From assembly GCF_013520865.1 (NCBI RefSeq), contig NZ_JACDXJ010000001.1, positions 3,332,001-3,396,000 of the forward strand: 64,000 bases of DNA. Reading direction: 5' to 3'. Positions 1-7,817 of the stretch are shown one piece after another. The stretch's first letter is position 1; each line of letters opens with the position of its first letter. The notes beneath the pieces were generated by a model. That model was not told where the DNA came from. It searched no databases and saw nothing but the letters and a program-made list of their open reading frames with translations. The position numbers were made by a program, and so were the translations under genes. This stretch comes from Microvirga mediterraneensis (GTDB taxonomy: Bacteria; Pseudomonadota; Alphaproteobacteria; Rhizobiales; Beijerinckiaceae).

Positions 1-534
1 GAAGTAGGCGTATTGCGCGGCCACGAGGGCGGCGACGAGCTGCATCAGCCCCTGCCCCAGCATGGCGACGAGGACCAGCGCGAGAAGGATCGCCGGCAGC
101 GAGAGCTGCAGGTCGATGATGCGCATGATGAGCGCCTCGACACGGCCGCCGTAATAGGCCGCGATGAGGCCGACCGTCGTGCCCAGGACGAGCGCCAGGC
201 TGCCCGCCATGACGCCGACGATCAGGCTCGTGCGCAAGCCGTAGAGGATGGCCGAGAAGAGATCGCGCCCGGCCGCATCGGTGCCGAGCCAGTGGACATA
301 GCCGCCGGAGCCGACTTCGCCGGGCTCGAGGCGGGCGTCGAACAGGTCCAGCGCTTCCTGGTTATAAGGATCCTGCGGGGCGACGAACGGGGCGAAGACG
401 GCCATCAGGACCACGACGGCGACGACGACGAGCGCCGCCACGGCGACCGGGCTCTGGCGGAAATCCGCCCAGAAGTTCGAGAGCCGGCTCCAGCCGGTCT
501 CGGCCGGCAGTGGGAGAGCGGGAGAACTGCTCAT
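1..534 (-). CDS. Peptide-type ABC transporter permease, DppC/OppC family (3' end beyond window)
   Basis: This is the second inner-membrane permease of an oligopeptide/dipeptide-type ABC importer. It starts at the ATG read on the minus strand at 534-532 and runs off the left edge, so about 178 N-terminal residues are visible. They begin MSSSPALPLPAETGWSRL, followed by a first membrane helix rich in Ala/Val and the family signature DPYNQEALDLFDARLEPG. Next comes HWLGTDAAGRDLFSAILYG, the hallmark of DppC/OppC proteins, and the first helices of the permease domain. The start codon overlaps the stop of the upstream permease by 4 bases (ATGA), so the two are translationally coupled. The ATPase genes (DppD/F type) are expected just left of the window. 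Substrate cannot be read from sequence; peptides, opines or other amides are possible. Confidence 0.93.
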   Translation of the reverse strand, partial: MSSSPALPLPAETGWSRLSNFWADFRQSPVAVAALVVVAVVVLMAVFAPFVAPQDPYNQEALDLFDARLEPGEVGSGGYVHWLGTDAAGRDLFSAILYGLRTSLIVGVMAGSLALVLGTTVGLIAAYYGGRVEALIMRIIDLQLSLPAILLALVLVAMLGQGLMQLVAALVAAQYAYF

Positions 535-1505
535 GATGCCGCCTTCACGCGGATGCGCGGATCAAGCTGGCCGTAGACCAGATCGACGATGAGATTGATC
601 ATAACGAAGAGGAAGACCACGAGGATGAGATAGGCGACCATCACGGGACGGTCGAGCACGGTGATGGAGTCGATGATGAGCTTGCCCATGCCGGGCCAGT
701 TGAAGACCGTTTCCGTCACCACCGCGAAGGCCAGCGTCGAGCCGAGCTCCAGTCCGAAGACCGTCACGATGGGGATAGAGATGTTCTTGAGCACGTGGAG
801 GCCGACGACCTTGCTCTCGGAAAGCCCCTGGGCGCGGGCGAAGCGCACGTAATCGGAACTCATCACCTCGGCCGTGCCCGCGCGCGTCAGACGGATCAGC
901 AGGCCGAGCTTGAACAGCGCGAGGGTGAACGCCGGCAGGATGATGTAGCTCCAGCCCTCGAGCGAGGTGATCGACAGGTTCATGCCGAGCACCTGCGTGG
1001 TCGGACCGCGCCCGCCCGACGGCAGCCAGCCGAGCTCCACCGCGAAGGCCATGATGAGCAGAAGGCCGACCCAGAAGCTCGGAACGCTGAAGCCGAGAAC
1101 CGAGAGCCCCATGATCGCCTTGGCGGAAAGCGAATCCGGCTTGTATCCGGCCCAGAGCCCGAGCGGAATGCCAAGGCCTGTGGCGATCAGCATCGCGGTC
1201 AGCGCAAGCTCCAGGGTTGCCGGAAAGCGCGACCAGATCAGGTTCAGCACCGGCAGACGATAGATGAACGACTCGCCGAGATCTCCGTGCAGCATGTTGT
1301 TCATGAACACGAAGTACTGCTCGTACAGCGGGCGATCGAGGCCATAGCGATGGATCAAAGCCTCGCGCAGTGCCTGATCCGACGCGGGGTCGATCATCAC
1401 GTCGATGGGGTTGCCGATGGCGTAGACGCCGAGGAACACGATGATCGACATCGCGATGACGACCATGAGCGCCTGCAGAACGCGCTGAATAAGAAAACCA
1501 ATCAT
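531..1505 (-). CDS. Peptide-type ABC transporter permease, DppB/OppB family
   Basis: This is the first inner-membrane permease of the importer, 324 residues and full length for DppB/OppB. The chosen start gives MIGFLIQRVLQALMVVIAMS, the usual N-terminal helix. An upstream in-frame Met would add 22 residues with no family similarity. Family landmarks are DRPLYEQYFVFMNNMLHGDLGESF after the first helix, then the permease core with repeated hydrophobic segments and the EAA-like loop (ARAQGLSESKVVGLHVLKN). The C-terminus NLIVDLVYGQLDPRIR is typical. It ends with a 4-base overlap into the DppC-like gene. It lies 153 bases downstream of the binding-protein gene, separated from it by two hairpins that may lower permease expression relative to the binding protein. 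Confidence 0.95.
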   Translation of the reverse strand: MIGFLIQRVLQALMVVIAMSIIVFLGVYAIGNPIDVMIDPASDQALREALIHRYGLDRPLYEQYFVFMNNMLHGDLGESFIYRLPVLNLIWSRFPATLELALTAMLIATGLGIPLGLWAGYKPDSLSAKAIMGLSVLGFSVPSFWVGLLLIMAFAVELGWLPSGGRGPTTQVLGMNLSITSLEGWSYIILPAFTLALFKLGLLIRLTRAGTAEVMSSDYVRFARAQGLSESKVVGLHVLKNISIPIVTVFGLELGSTLAFAVVTETVFNWPGMGKLIIDSITVLDRPVMVAYLILVVFLFVMINLIVDLVYGQLDPRIRVKAAS

Positions 1506-1586
1506 GCTGTCTCGTGCATGGTGTCGAAATGCCGGGGAGCGAGGAACAAGCTGCCCGATCCTCCCAGGCATCCATCAATCAGAAAA

Positions 1587-1644
1587 CCGGAGGGAAAGGA
1601 ACTTCCCTCCGGAAGAGAAACGGGCCGGGCCGAAACGCCCGGCC
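1587..1644 (-). terminator. Two consecutive hairpins between binding-protein and permease genes (attenuator)
   Basis: Reading the minus strand after the binding-protein stop, a GGCCGGGC stem closes over a 6-base loop with GCCCGGCC (1623-1644) and is followed by CGTTTCTCTT. A second stem pairs CCGGAGGGAA (1587-1596) with TTCCCTCCGG (1603-1612). Such structures commonly trim permease mRNA or protect the 3' end of binding-protein mRNA. The U-run is imperfect, so partial rather than full termination is inferred. Confidence 0.6.
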
Positions 1645-1658
1645 TTTTATCGATGCGA

Positions 1659-3239
1659 TCAGCTCTTCGGCTTGATCTCGTAGGCCAGGGTCTCCTGGTC
1701 GACGCGGGCCGGGATCGTGAGCATGCCCTTCTTGGCGGCCCAGACCGTCTGGATCTGAACGGTCGGGATCAGCGCCCGGTCGTTCATGGAGACCTCCGTC
1801 ACCTTCTCGAAGAGAGCGCGGCGCTTCGGATCGTCCATGGTGCGGGCACCTTCCTGAAGCAGCTTGTCCACTTCCGGATTGGAGTAGCCCTGCTTGTTGA
1901 AGGCGCCGAGGCCGATCGATGGATCCGCCGTGTGCACGAGCGAACCATAAGTGTAGCTCGCCTCGCCGGTCAGCGTGCCCCAGCCGCTCATCCAGAGCGA
2001 GAACTCGCCCTTCTGCTGAGCCGGGAAGAACACCGTGCCGTTGAGCGCGTTGGCGTTCACCTTCAATCCGGCGCGGGCCCACATCTGCGAGAGCGCTTCG
2101 CACACCGCGCCGTCGCCGGGCAGGCGGTTGTTGGTGCAGTGGAAGTCGATCTCGAAGCCCTTCGGGTAGCCGGCATCGGCGAGAAGCTGCTTCGCCTTGG
2201 CCAGATCGTAGGGACGCTCGGGCAGGTTCTTGTTGCCGCCGAAGAAGTTGGACGGCATCAGCTGGTTGGCCGGGCGCCCCAGGCCTTCGAGCACGACGCG
2301 GACGAGGGTCTTGCGGTCGATGGCGAGATCCAGCGCTTCACGCACCTTGGGATCGCGCAGCGGGTTGGCGTCGATTTCCTTGCCGTCGACCTTAACCTTC
2401 TTCGGAAGGGTCTCCTTCACGTTCGGCGTGAGGTTCAGGAAGTACACCGAATCGGCCACGAAGGTGTCGACCGACTTGTCCTTCTGCATCGCCGCGTAAT
2501 CGGTCGCAGGCACGTAATTGACGAGATCGACCTGGCCGGACTTCAAGGCTGCCATGCGGGCCGGATCGCTCGGGATTTCCTTGCGGACGACCTTCTGCCA
2601 GGGCTGCTTTCCACCCCAGTAATTGTCATTGCGCTCGAGGACGAGATCGCCCTTGGGCTCCCAGGACACGAACTTGTACGGTCCCGTGCCGATGGCGGCC
2701 TTGCCGGAGTTGAACTGCTCGTTGCGAGCCTCCATACCGACATTCTTCGACACGACGAAGAGGCGGATGAAATCGTTCGGCAGCGTCGGCGCGGGAGACT
2801 TCGTCTTCACATGCAGGGTGTACTTGTCGGCGACCTTCGTCTCCGCGACCTGCTTCGTGTAGATGGTCATGCTCATGGGGCCGGTGACGACCGGGATGCG
2901 ATCGATCGAGAACTTCACGTCCTCGGCGGTCAGATCGGATCCGTCATGGAATTTCACGCCCTCGCGGATCTTGAATTCCCAGGTCGTATCGTCGATCGGC
3001 TTCCAGGACGTGGCGAGACCGGGCTTCAGCCCCAGGTTCTCATCGGACATCACGAGCGTATCGAAGATGTGGCGCAGGGCTTCCGCCTGGCTGCCGAGCG
3101 TCGACCAATGCGGGTCGATCGAGTCGGGGCCGGCGCGCAATCCCATGGTCAGCGTTTGCGCGGAAACAGACCCGCAGAGCACCGTTCCGAGAACGACGGC
3201 TGCGACGAGCGATCCACCAAGTTTGAAGTTTTGTTTCAC
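1659..3239 (-). CDS. Peptide-type ABC transporter substrate-binding protein (SBP family 5)
   Basis: This is the periplasmic binding protein of the importer, 526 residues, normal for SBP family 5 (DppA/OppA/NikA). The start is a GTG at 3239 preceded by a GAGGGGAAG ribosome-binding site. A Sec signal peptide (basic MKQNFK, hydrophobic SLVAAVVLGTVLCG, cleavage after SVSA) leads into TLTMGLRAGPDSIDPHWSTLG. Family signatures include LKPGLATSWKPIDDTTWEFKIREGVKFHDG at about residues 75-105, then AEDVKFSIDR and YKFVSWEPKGDLVLERND. The gene heads the minus-strand transporter operon and is divergent from the GntR regulator, with a palindrome between them. The ligand is unknown. The amide hydrolases encoded opposite suggest a peptide-like or amide-containing compound. 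Confidence 0.95.
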   Translation of the reverse strand: MKQNFKLGGSLVAAVVLGTVLCGSVSAQTLTMGLRAGPDSIDPHWSTLGSQAEALRHIFDTLVMSDENLGLKPGLATSWKPIDDTTWEFKIREGVKFHDGSDLTAEDVKFSIDRIPVVTGPMSMTIYTKQVAETKVADKYTLHVKTKSPAPTLPNDFIRLFVVSKNVGMEARNEQFNSGKAAIGTGPYKFVSWEPKGDLVLERNDNYWGGKQPWQKVVRKEIPSDPARMAALKSGQVDLVNYVPATDYAAMQKDKSVDTFVADSVYFLNLTPNVKETLPKKVKVDGKEIDANPLRDPKVREALDLAIDRKTLVRVVLEGLGRPANQLMPSNFFGGNKNLPERPYDLAKAKQLLADAGYPKGFEIDFHCTNNRLPGDGAVCEALSQMWARAGLKVNANALNGTVFFPAQQKGEFSLWMSGWGTLTGEASYTYGSLVHTADPSIGLGAFNKQGYSNPEVDKLLQEGARTMDDPKRRALFEKVTEVSMNDRALIPTVQIQTVWAAKKGMLTIPARVDQETLAYEIKPKS

Positions 3240-3282
3240 TTCACTTCCCCTCTTGCTAAGACCCTGGCTTTTCGTCCAAGGT

Positions 3283-3300
3283 GTTCTTATCGATTAGAAC
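3283..3300. promoter_or_regulatory. Candidate GntR operator palindrome in divergent promoter region
   Basis: An 18-bp near-perfect palindrome, GTTCTTATCGATTAGAAC, has arms GTTCT/AGAAC and a central ATCGAT with a single mismatched pair. It sits in the 96-bp gap between the divergent binding-protein gene and the GntR-type regulator gene, the usual place for an autoregulatory operator. That it binds this regulator is inferred from position and symmetry only. Confidence 0.55.
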
Positions 3301-3335
3301 GGTAGGTCACTCGGTTACGAAAAGTCAACAGCGCC

Positions 3336-4412
3336 GTGCCCAAACCTGTACCAACACCTGACGCTTATGAAGGCACCCGTTATAAAGAAACGGAACGGAC
3401 GCCAGATGAGCGCATTCTTGCCAATCTCGCGGCGGCGCTCGACCGTTCTCTCCCCGTGCCACTCGGCATCCAGCTGCGCGGCCTGATCGAGTTCGGCATC
3501 GCGCTCGGCGAGTTGCCCACGGGCCAGCGCCTTCCTTCGGTACGGGAACTGGCGGAGCGTGCCGGCATCGCGCACATGACCGTCGCGACGGTGTACCGCG
3601 AACTGCGCGAAGCCGGCCTCCTCGAGGCGAAGCCGGGTGCCGGCACCTACGTGGGCGACGGACACAGCAGCGACGGTCTGCGCTCTTCCGCGATCCGCAA
3701 GATCCAGAACCGAATCGAAACGCTCTTTAATGAAGCCGAGAACCTCGGTCTCGCGCCCTCCGTCGTTTCTTCTCTGGTTAATGCCCGCGCTGCGCGTGGC
3801 CCGACACCGTCTCGACCTCTGCGCCTCGTCATGGTGGGCAACTTCGTCGACACGACACGACAATATGCCAACAGGATTCAGGAATATCTCGGCACGGGCG
3901 ATACCATCACGGTGACGACGGTCGACGCCCTCCATGCGGGCGAGACCTTTCCCCTGCCCTGCGATGTTTGCGTCACGCTCGCTCACCGTCGCGGCGAGGT
4001 CGAGCATCTCGTTCCCACCGGCATTCCCGTCGTTGGATTGAGCTTCATTCCAGCGGAGGAGACCAGGGCGCAGCTCGCCATGATCGATCCCATGGCGCGT
4101 GTCGGAATCGTGTCGATCTTTCCCGAGTTCACCGCCTTGATGAAGCCTGGCGTGCTGCGCTTCGCGCCGCACGTGTCCGATGTGGACGTGCGCCTGATCA
4201 CGGCTCCCGATCTGGAGGCATTCCTGTCCCAGGTCGATGTGGCGATCTATGCCAGCGGTGCCGAAGCGACCGTCAAGAAGATGCTGCCGAAGAACCGGCA
4301 GGCCATGGAGTTCCGCTACGTGCCGGATCCCCATGCCATCCGCGCCACCCTGCTCCCCGTGTTGGAGCGATTGCGCTCATCCATCGTTACGCAAGAGGAA
4401 GACCCTTCATGA
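3336..4412 (+). CDS. GntR-family transcriptional regulator with periplasmic-binding-protein-like effector domain
   Basis: A 358-residue DNA-binding regulator. Residues about 41-110 form the GntR winged helix: VPLGIQLRGLIEFGIALGEL, then LPSVRELAERAGIAHMTVAT and YRELREAGLLEAKPGAGTYVG. The C-terminal two thirds do not look like the FadR, HutC or MocR effector domains. The repeated beta-strand-like segments (LRLVMVGNFVD, CDVCVTLAHRR, VGLSF, VGIVSIFPEF, VDVAIYASG) suggest a type-1 periplasmic-binding-like fold. The start is a GTG, the only plausible in-frame start near the divergent gap. The gene overlaps the creatininase-like gene by 4 bases, so it is the first gene of the catabolic operon. It probably senses the imported substrate or a breakdown product and controls both divergent units. 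Confidence 0.9.
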   Translation: MPKPVPTPDAYEGTRYKETERTPDERILANLAAALDRSLPVPLGIQLRGLIEFGIALGELPTGQRLPSVRELAERAGIAHMTVATVYRELREAGLLEAKPGAGTYVGDGHSSDGLRSSAIRKIQNRIETLFNEAENLGLAPSVVSSLVNARAARGPTPSRPLRLVMVGNFVDTTRQYANRIQEYLGTGDTITVTTVDALHAGETFPLPCDVCVTLAHRRGEVEHLVPTGIPVVGLSFIPAEETRAQLAMIDPMARVGIVSIFPEFTALMKPGVLRFAPHVSDVDVRLITAPDLEAFLSQVDVAIYASGAEATVKKMLPKNRQAMEFRYVPDPHAIRATLLPVLERLRSSIVTQEEDPS

Positions 4413-5104
4413 AAATCAGTGAGATGAACTGGCTTCAGGTCGAAGAATACCTGAAGACGGATGATCGCGCCGTCATTCCGCTCGGCTGCACGGAGCAGCA
4501 CGCCTATCTGAGCCTGTCCGTCGACAGCATTCTGGCCGAGCGTGTGGCCTCCGAGGCCGCAGCCCCGACGGGCGTGCCGGTCTTCCCCGTGCAGGCCTAC
4601 GGGATCACGCCCTATTTCATGGCTTATCCGGGAACCATCTCCCTGAAGGCCGATACCTATCTCCGCATCATCACCGACATTCTCGAATCCTTGAAGCGCA
4701 CCGGCTTCCGCCGGATTCTCTTCGTCAACGGCCATGGCGGCAATACGCCCGGGCAGACGGCGGCGATCGAGTGGATGGGCGAGAATCCCGATTGCCGCGT
4801 GAAGTTCCACAACTGGTGGAATGCGCCGCGCACGTTCGAGAAGGTGAAGCAGATCGACCCGGTCGCCTCCCACGCCTCCTGGATGGAGAACTTCCCCTGG
4901 ACTCGTCTGCCCGGCATCGAGCAGCCCTCCCACCAGAAGCCGATGGTCGATCTGGAACGCATGCGCACGTTCGGCCCGGAAGGTGTCCGCGAGATCCTCC
5001 AGGAAGGCAATTTCGGCGGCTACTTCCAGCGGTCGGACGAAGACATGAACGCCGTCTGGGCGGTCGCCATCGAAGAAACCCGCGCGCTGATCGAGAACTG
5101 GTAA
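4409..5104 (+). CDS. Creatininase-family amidohydrolase
   Basis: A 231-residue protein of the creatininase family, whose members are metal-dependent hydrolases opening cyclic amides or cleaving formamides (creatininase, FAPy deformylase, mycofactocin MftE). The metal-binding segment PLGCTEQHAYLSLSVDS (about residues 26-42) keeps the Glu-x-His pair and the following Asp. The second family motif is seen as VNGHGGNTPGQ at about 107-117. The usual GPHLP stretch is replaced by AYLSL, so the substrate probably differs from creatinine. The ATG overlaps the GntR stop by 4 bases, and its TAA overlaps the next start (TAATG). The neighbouring peptidase genes suggest hydrolysis of an amide or lactam in the imported compound. 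Confidence 0.87.
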   Translation: MKISEMNWLQVEEYLKTDDRAVIPLGCTEQHAYLSLSVDSILAERVASEAAAPTGVPVFPVQAYGITPYFMAYPGTISLKADTYLRIITDILESLKRTGFRRILFVNGHGGNTPGQTAAIEWMGENPDCRVKFHNWWNAPRTFEKVKQIDPVASHASWMENFPWTRLPGIEQPSHQKPMVDLERMRTFGPEGVREILQEGNFGGYFQRSDEDMNAVWAVAIEETRALIENW

Positions 5105-6120
5105 TGAACGAGAACACCATTCTGATCTGGGGCGCCGGCGCCATCGGCGGAACGCTGGGCGCCTATCTCGCCCGCGCAGGCGAGGACGTGCTGCTCGTCG
5201 ACATCGTCGAGCCGCATGTGGACGCCATGAACCGCGACGGCCTCTTCATCGAGGGGCCGGTCGAGACCTTTCGGCAAGCCGTGAAGGCGGTTCGCCCCAG
5301 CGAGGTCGAAGGACGGTTCAAGCGCATCATCCTGGCCGTCAAGGCACACCACACCCGCGAGGCCGTGCGCGCCCTGAAGCCGCACCTCGCCGAGGACGGC
5401 ACCGTGCTCTCCGCCCAGAATGGGCTGAACGAGATCGTCATTGCCGAAGAAATCGGTGCCGAGCGCACTATCGGCTGCTTCGTCAATTTCGGTGCCGACT
5501 GGCTCGAACCCGGCCGCATTCTCTTCGGCAACCGCGCCGCAGTTGCCGTCGGCGGGCTTGACGGGCAGACGACGGATTCCATCCGCGACTACCATCGCCT
5601 GCTGTCGATCTTCGAGCCGAAGGCCGTGCTCACCGACAATATCTGGGGCTATCTCTGGGGCAAGCTCGGCTACGGCTCGCTGCTGTTCGCGACGGCGCTG
5701 ACGAATGCCTCGATGTCGGAAAACCTCGCCTCCGAGCGTCACTTCCCGGTCTATCACCGTCTCGGCCAGGAGGTCATGGCAGTCGCGAAGGCCCGTGGCG
5801 TGAAGCCGCTGGGCTTCAACGGTTTCGACCCCCACGCCTTCATGCCGGGAGCCGACGAGGCAGCGGCGCGCCGTTCCGTCGCCGACATGGCCGAGTTCAA
5901 CCGGCACACGGCCAAGACCCATTCCGGCATCTGGCGCGATCTCGCGGTGCGCAAGCGCAAGACCGAAGTGGACGCGCAGATCGCCATCATCGCAACCCTC
6001 GGCCAGGACGCCGGCATTCCGACGCCGGCCATCCGCAGGCTCGTCGAACTGATCCACGACATCGAGGACGGGCGGCGCGAACAATCCTGGTCCACCCTCG
6101 ACGAGATGCTGACGCCATGA
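5104..6120 (+). CDS. Ketopantoate reductase-like 2-dehydropantoate/2-oxoacid dehydrogenase
   Basis: A 338-residue NAD(P)-dependent oxidoreductase of the ketopantoate reductase (PanE/ApbA) fold. The N-terminus carries the dinucleotide-binding motif ILIWGAGAIGGTLGAYLARAG, then VKAHHTREAVRAL and SAQNGLNE, both typical of the family. The C-terminal helical domain has the WGYLWGKLGYGSL segment holding the catalytic Lys. PanE is usually about 300 residues; this one has a longer C-terminal part ending in WSTLDEMLTP. Family members outside pantothenate synthesis reduce or oxidise assorted 2-oxo or 2-hydroxy acids. Its place in an uptake and hydrolysis operon argues for catabolic oxidation of a hydroxyacid rather than coenzyme A synthesis. 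It overlaps the genes on both sides. Confidence 0.87.
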   Translation: MNENTILIWGAGAIGGTLGAYLARAGEDVLLVDIVEPHVDAMNRDGLFIEGPVETFRQAVKAVRPSEVEGRFKRIILAVKAHHTREAVRALKPHLAEDGTVLSAQNGLNEIVIAEEIGAERTIGCFVNFGADWLEPGRILFGNRAAVAVGGLDGQTTDSIRDYHRLLSIFEPKAVLTDNIWGYLWGKLGYGSLLFATALTNASMSENLASERHFPVYHRLGQEVMAVAKARGVKPLGFNGFDPHAFMPGADEAAARRSVADMAEFNRHTAKTHSGIWRDLAVRKRKTEVDAQIAIIATLGQDAGIPTPAIRRLVELIHDIEDGRREQSWSTLDEMLTP

Positions 6121-6872
6121 TCCTGGATTTCACCAATCGCCGCGTCGCCGTGACCGGAGCGGCTCAGGGCATCGGCAGAAGCATCGTCCAGTGCCTCGCG
6201 GCCGAGGGTGCCCATGTGTGGGCGCTCGACTTGGACGAGGCCGGATTGCGCGTTGCCGCCGAGGCCGGAGCCAAGGCGACTCGCACCCTCGACCTTGCCG
6301 ATCGCGCCGCGGTCGGCCGCGTCTTCGACGAGATGGCGGAGAGCCTCGGCGGCATCGACATCCTCGTCAACTGCGCCGGCGGCGTTCGCGGGCAGGTGGC
6401 GAAACCGATCGAAGAGGTGAGCGAGCAGGACTGGCTCGTTCTCTTCGAAGCCAACGTACACGGCGCATTCTGGTGCTCGCAGGCCGTGGCCCCGTACATG
6501 AAGCGCCAGAAGTTCGGTCGCATCGTCAACATCTCGTCCGGCGCCGGACTTCGCCCGAGCCTGACCGGCATCCAGGCCTATACGGCCTCGAAGCATGCCC
6601 TTGTCGGGCTGACGAAGCAGCTCAGCTTCGAACTCGGCCCGTACGGCGTCACCGTGAACAGCGTTGCTCCCGGATTCGTGCTGTCGAACCCGGCGACGCA
6701 GCGCCAGTGGGAGAGCTATGGCCCGGAAGGCCAGGCTCGTCTTGTAGAGAGCATCCATACACGACGCCTGGGCCATCCGCAGGACATCGCCAACGCCGTC
6801 CTGTTCCTGGTTTCCGACGCGGCCTCATGGATTTCAGGGCAGATCATCTCCGCCGATGGCGGACGCTCCTGA
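6117..6872 (+). CDS. Short-chain dehydrogenase/reductase (FabG-like)
   Basis: A 251-residue cytosolic SDR. The cofactor motif VTGAAQGIGRSIVQ is at residues 10-23, NCAGG near residue 83 is the adenine-ring motif, and the active site shows NISSGAGL followed by YTASKHALVGLTKQ (Tyr-x3-Lys). The C-terminus ASWISGQIISADGGRS is the classical FabG-type ending. It starts within the stop of the preceding dehydrogenase (ATGA overlap). It probably oxidises or reduces a hydroxyl/keto group of the compound handled by this operon. The exact substrate is not visible. Confidence 0.93.
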   Translation: MILDFTNRRVAVTGAAQGIGRSIVQCLAAEGAHVWALDLDEAGLRVAAEAGAKATRTLDLADRAAVGRVFDEMAESLGGIDILVNCAGGVRGQVAKPIEEVSEQDWLVLFEANVHGAFWCSQAVAPYMKRQKFGRIVNISSGAGLRPSLTGIQAYTASKHALVGLTKQLSFELGPYGVTVNSVAPGFVLSNPATQRQWESYGPEGQARLVESIHTRRLGHPQDIANAVLFLVSDAASWISGQIISADGGRS

Positions 6873-6917
6873 GCTGGGCCCGAGTAGACAGATATTGAAC
6901 GAAGGATTTTAAGAACC

Positions 6918-7817
6918 ATGGACGATATCAGCAGCCAGCCCTGGCGTTGGGACGAGCAGACATGGCGCGGCAAGGTGGACCATGTACGCGCCGGCCGCTC
7001 CATGAAGCCCGCCAAGTGGAAGAACGGCGCCCGCTGCGCCGTCGCTTTCTCCTTTGATTCGGACCATGAGACGAACGAACTGCGCGATGGCGGCAAATCC
7101 ATCGGCCGCATGTCTCAGGGACAGTACGGCAACCGGCAGGGTGTACCGCGTATCCTCAACGCGCTTGCCAAATACGATGCCAAGGCGACTTTCTTCGTTC
7201 CCGCCGTCGCGGCCCTCCTCTACGAGGACGAGCAGCGCAGGGTCGTCGCGGAAGGTCACGAAATCGGCATCCACGGCTGGATTCACGAGCTCAACAGCCA
7301 GCTGCCCTACGAGATCGAGCGCGACCTGATGTGCCGCGCGACCGACACCTTGGAGCGGATCACCGGCGTACGTCCCGTGGGCCTGCGCACTCCGTCCTGG
7401 GATTTCAGCCCCACCACGTTGCGTATCGAGCGGGAGCTCGGGCTCCTCTACGATTCATCGCTCATGGCCGACGACGATCCGTACGAACTGGTGGAACACG
7501 GAGAACCCACGGGCATCGTAGAGCTTCCCGTGGAGTGGATCCGCGACGACGCGGTGTATTTCAACATGCATCGCTTCAACGGCCTGCGCCCGCATACGCC
7601 GCCGACCGCGGTCTTCGACATCTTCTTCCGTGAGTTCGAACGGGCCTACGAGGAAGGCGGGCTCTTCCTGCTGACCATGCATCCGCATGTGACCGGCTAC
7701 CGCTCCCGCATTTGGATTCTTGAAAAGCTTCTCGAGGAGGTTACCCGCCGCTCGGATGTCTGGGTCGCCACCCACGCGGAGATCGCCGCCTTCGTTAAGG
7801 CGGAATGCGCCCTATGA
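6918..7817 (+). CDS. Polysaccharide deacetylase-like (NodB fold) amidohydrolase, PuuE-type
   Basis: A 299-residue protein of the NodB/carbohydrate-esterase-4 fold. The first metal motif is AVAFSFDSDHETNEL in place of TFDDGP. The histidine motif EIGIHGWIHE (His-x3-His) is near residue 120, then RTPSWDFSP and LLTMHPHVTGYRS. There is no signal peptide, so it acts in the cytoplasm. This fits the subgroup containing PuuE allantoinase, peptidoglycan-like deacetylases and cyclic imide hydrolases rather than secreted chitin deacetylases. It lies 45 bases after the SDR with its own weak AAGGA site, and its stop overlaps the next start. Among creatininase- and peptidase-type neighbours, a role in opening a cyclic amide or removing an N-acyl group is inferred. 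Confidence 0.87.
   Translation: MDDISSQPWRWDEQTWRGKVDHVRAGRSMKPAKWKNGARCAVAFSFDSDHETNELRDGGKSIGRMSQGQYGNRQGVPRILNALAKYDAKATFFVPAVAALLYEDEQRRVVAEGHEIGIHGWIHELNSQLPYEIERDLMCRATDTLERITGVRPVGLRTPSWDFSPTTLRIERELGLLYDSSLMADDDPYELVEHGEPTGIVELPVEWIRDDAVYFNMHRFNGLRPHTPPTAVFDIFFREFERAYEEGGLFLLTMHPHVTGYRSRIWILEKLLEEVTRRSDVWVATHAEIAAFVKAECAL

Noticed and set aside
795..3305. Open frame of 836 codons antisense to the permease and binding-protein genes
   Set aside because: It mirrors recognised genes on the other strand; its translation is rich in Arg, Gly, His and Asp with no family motifs, as expected in GC-rich DNA.
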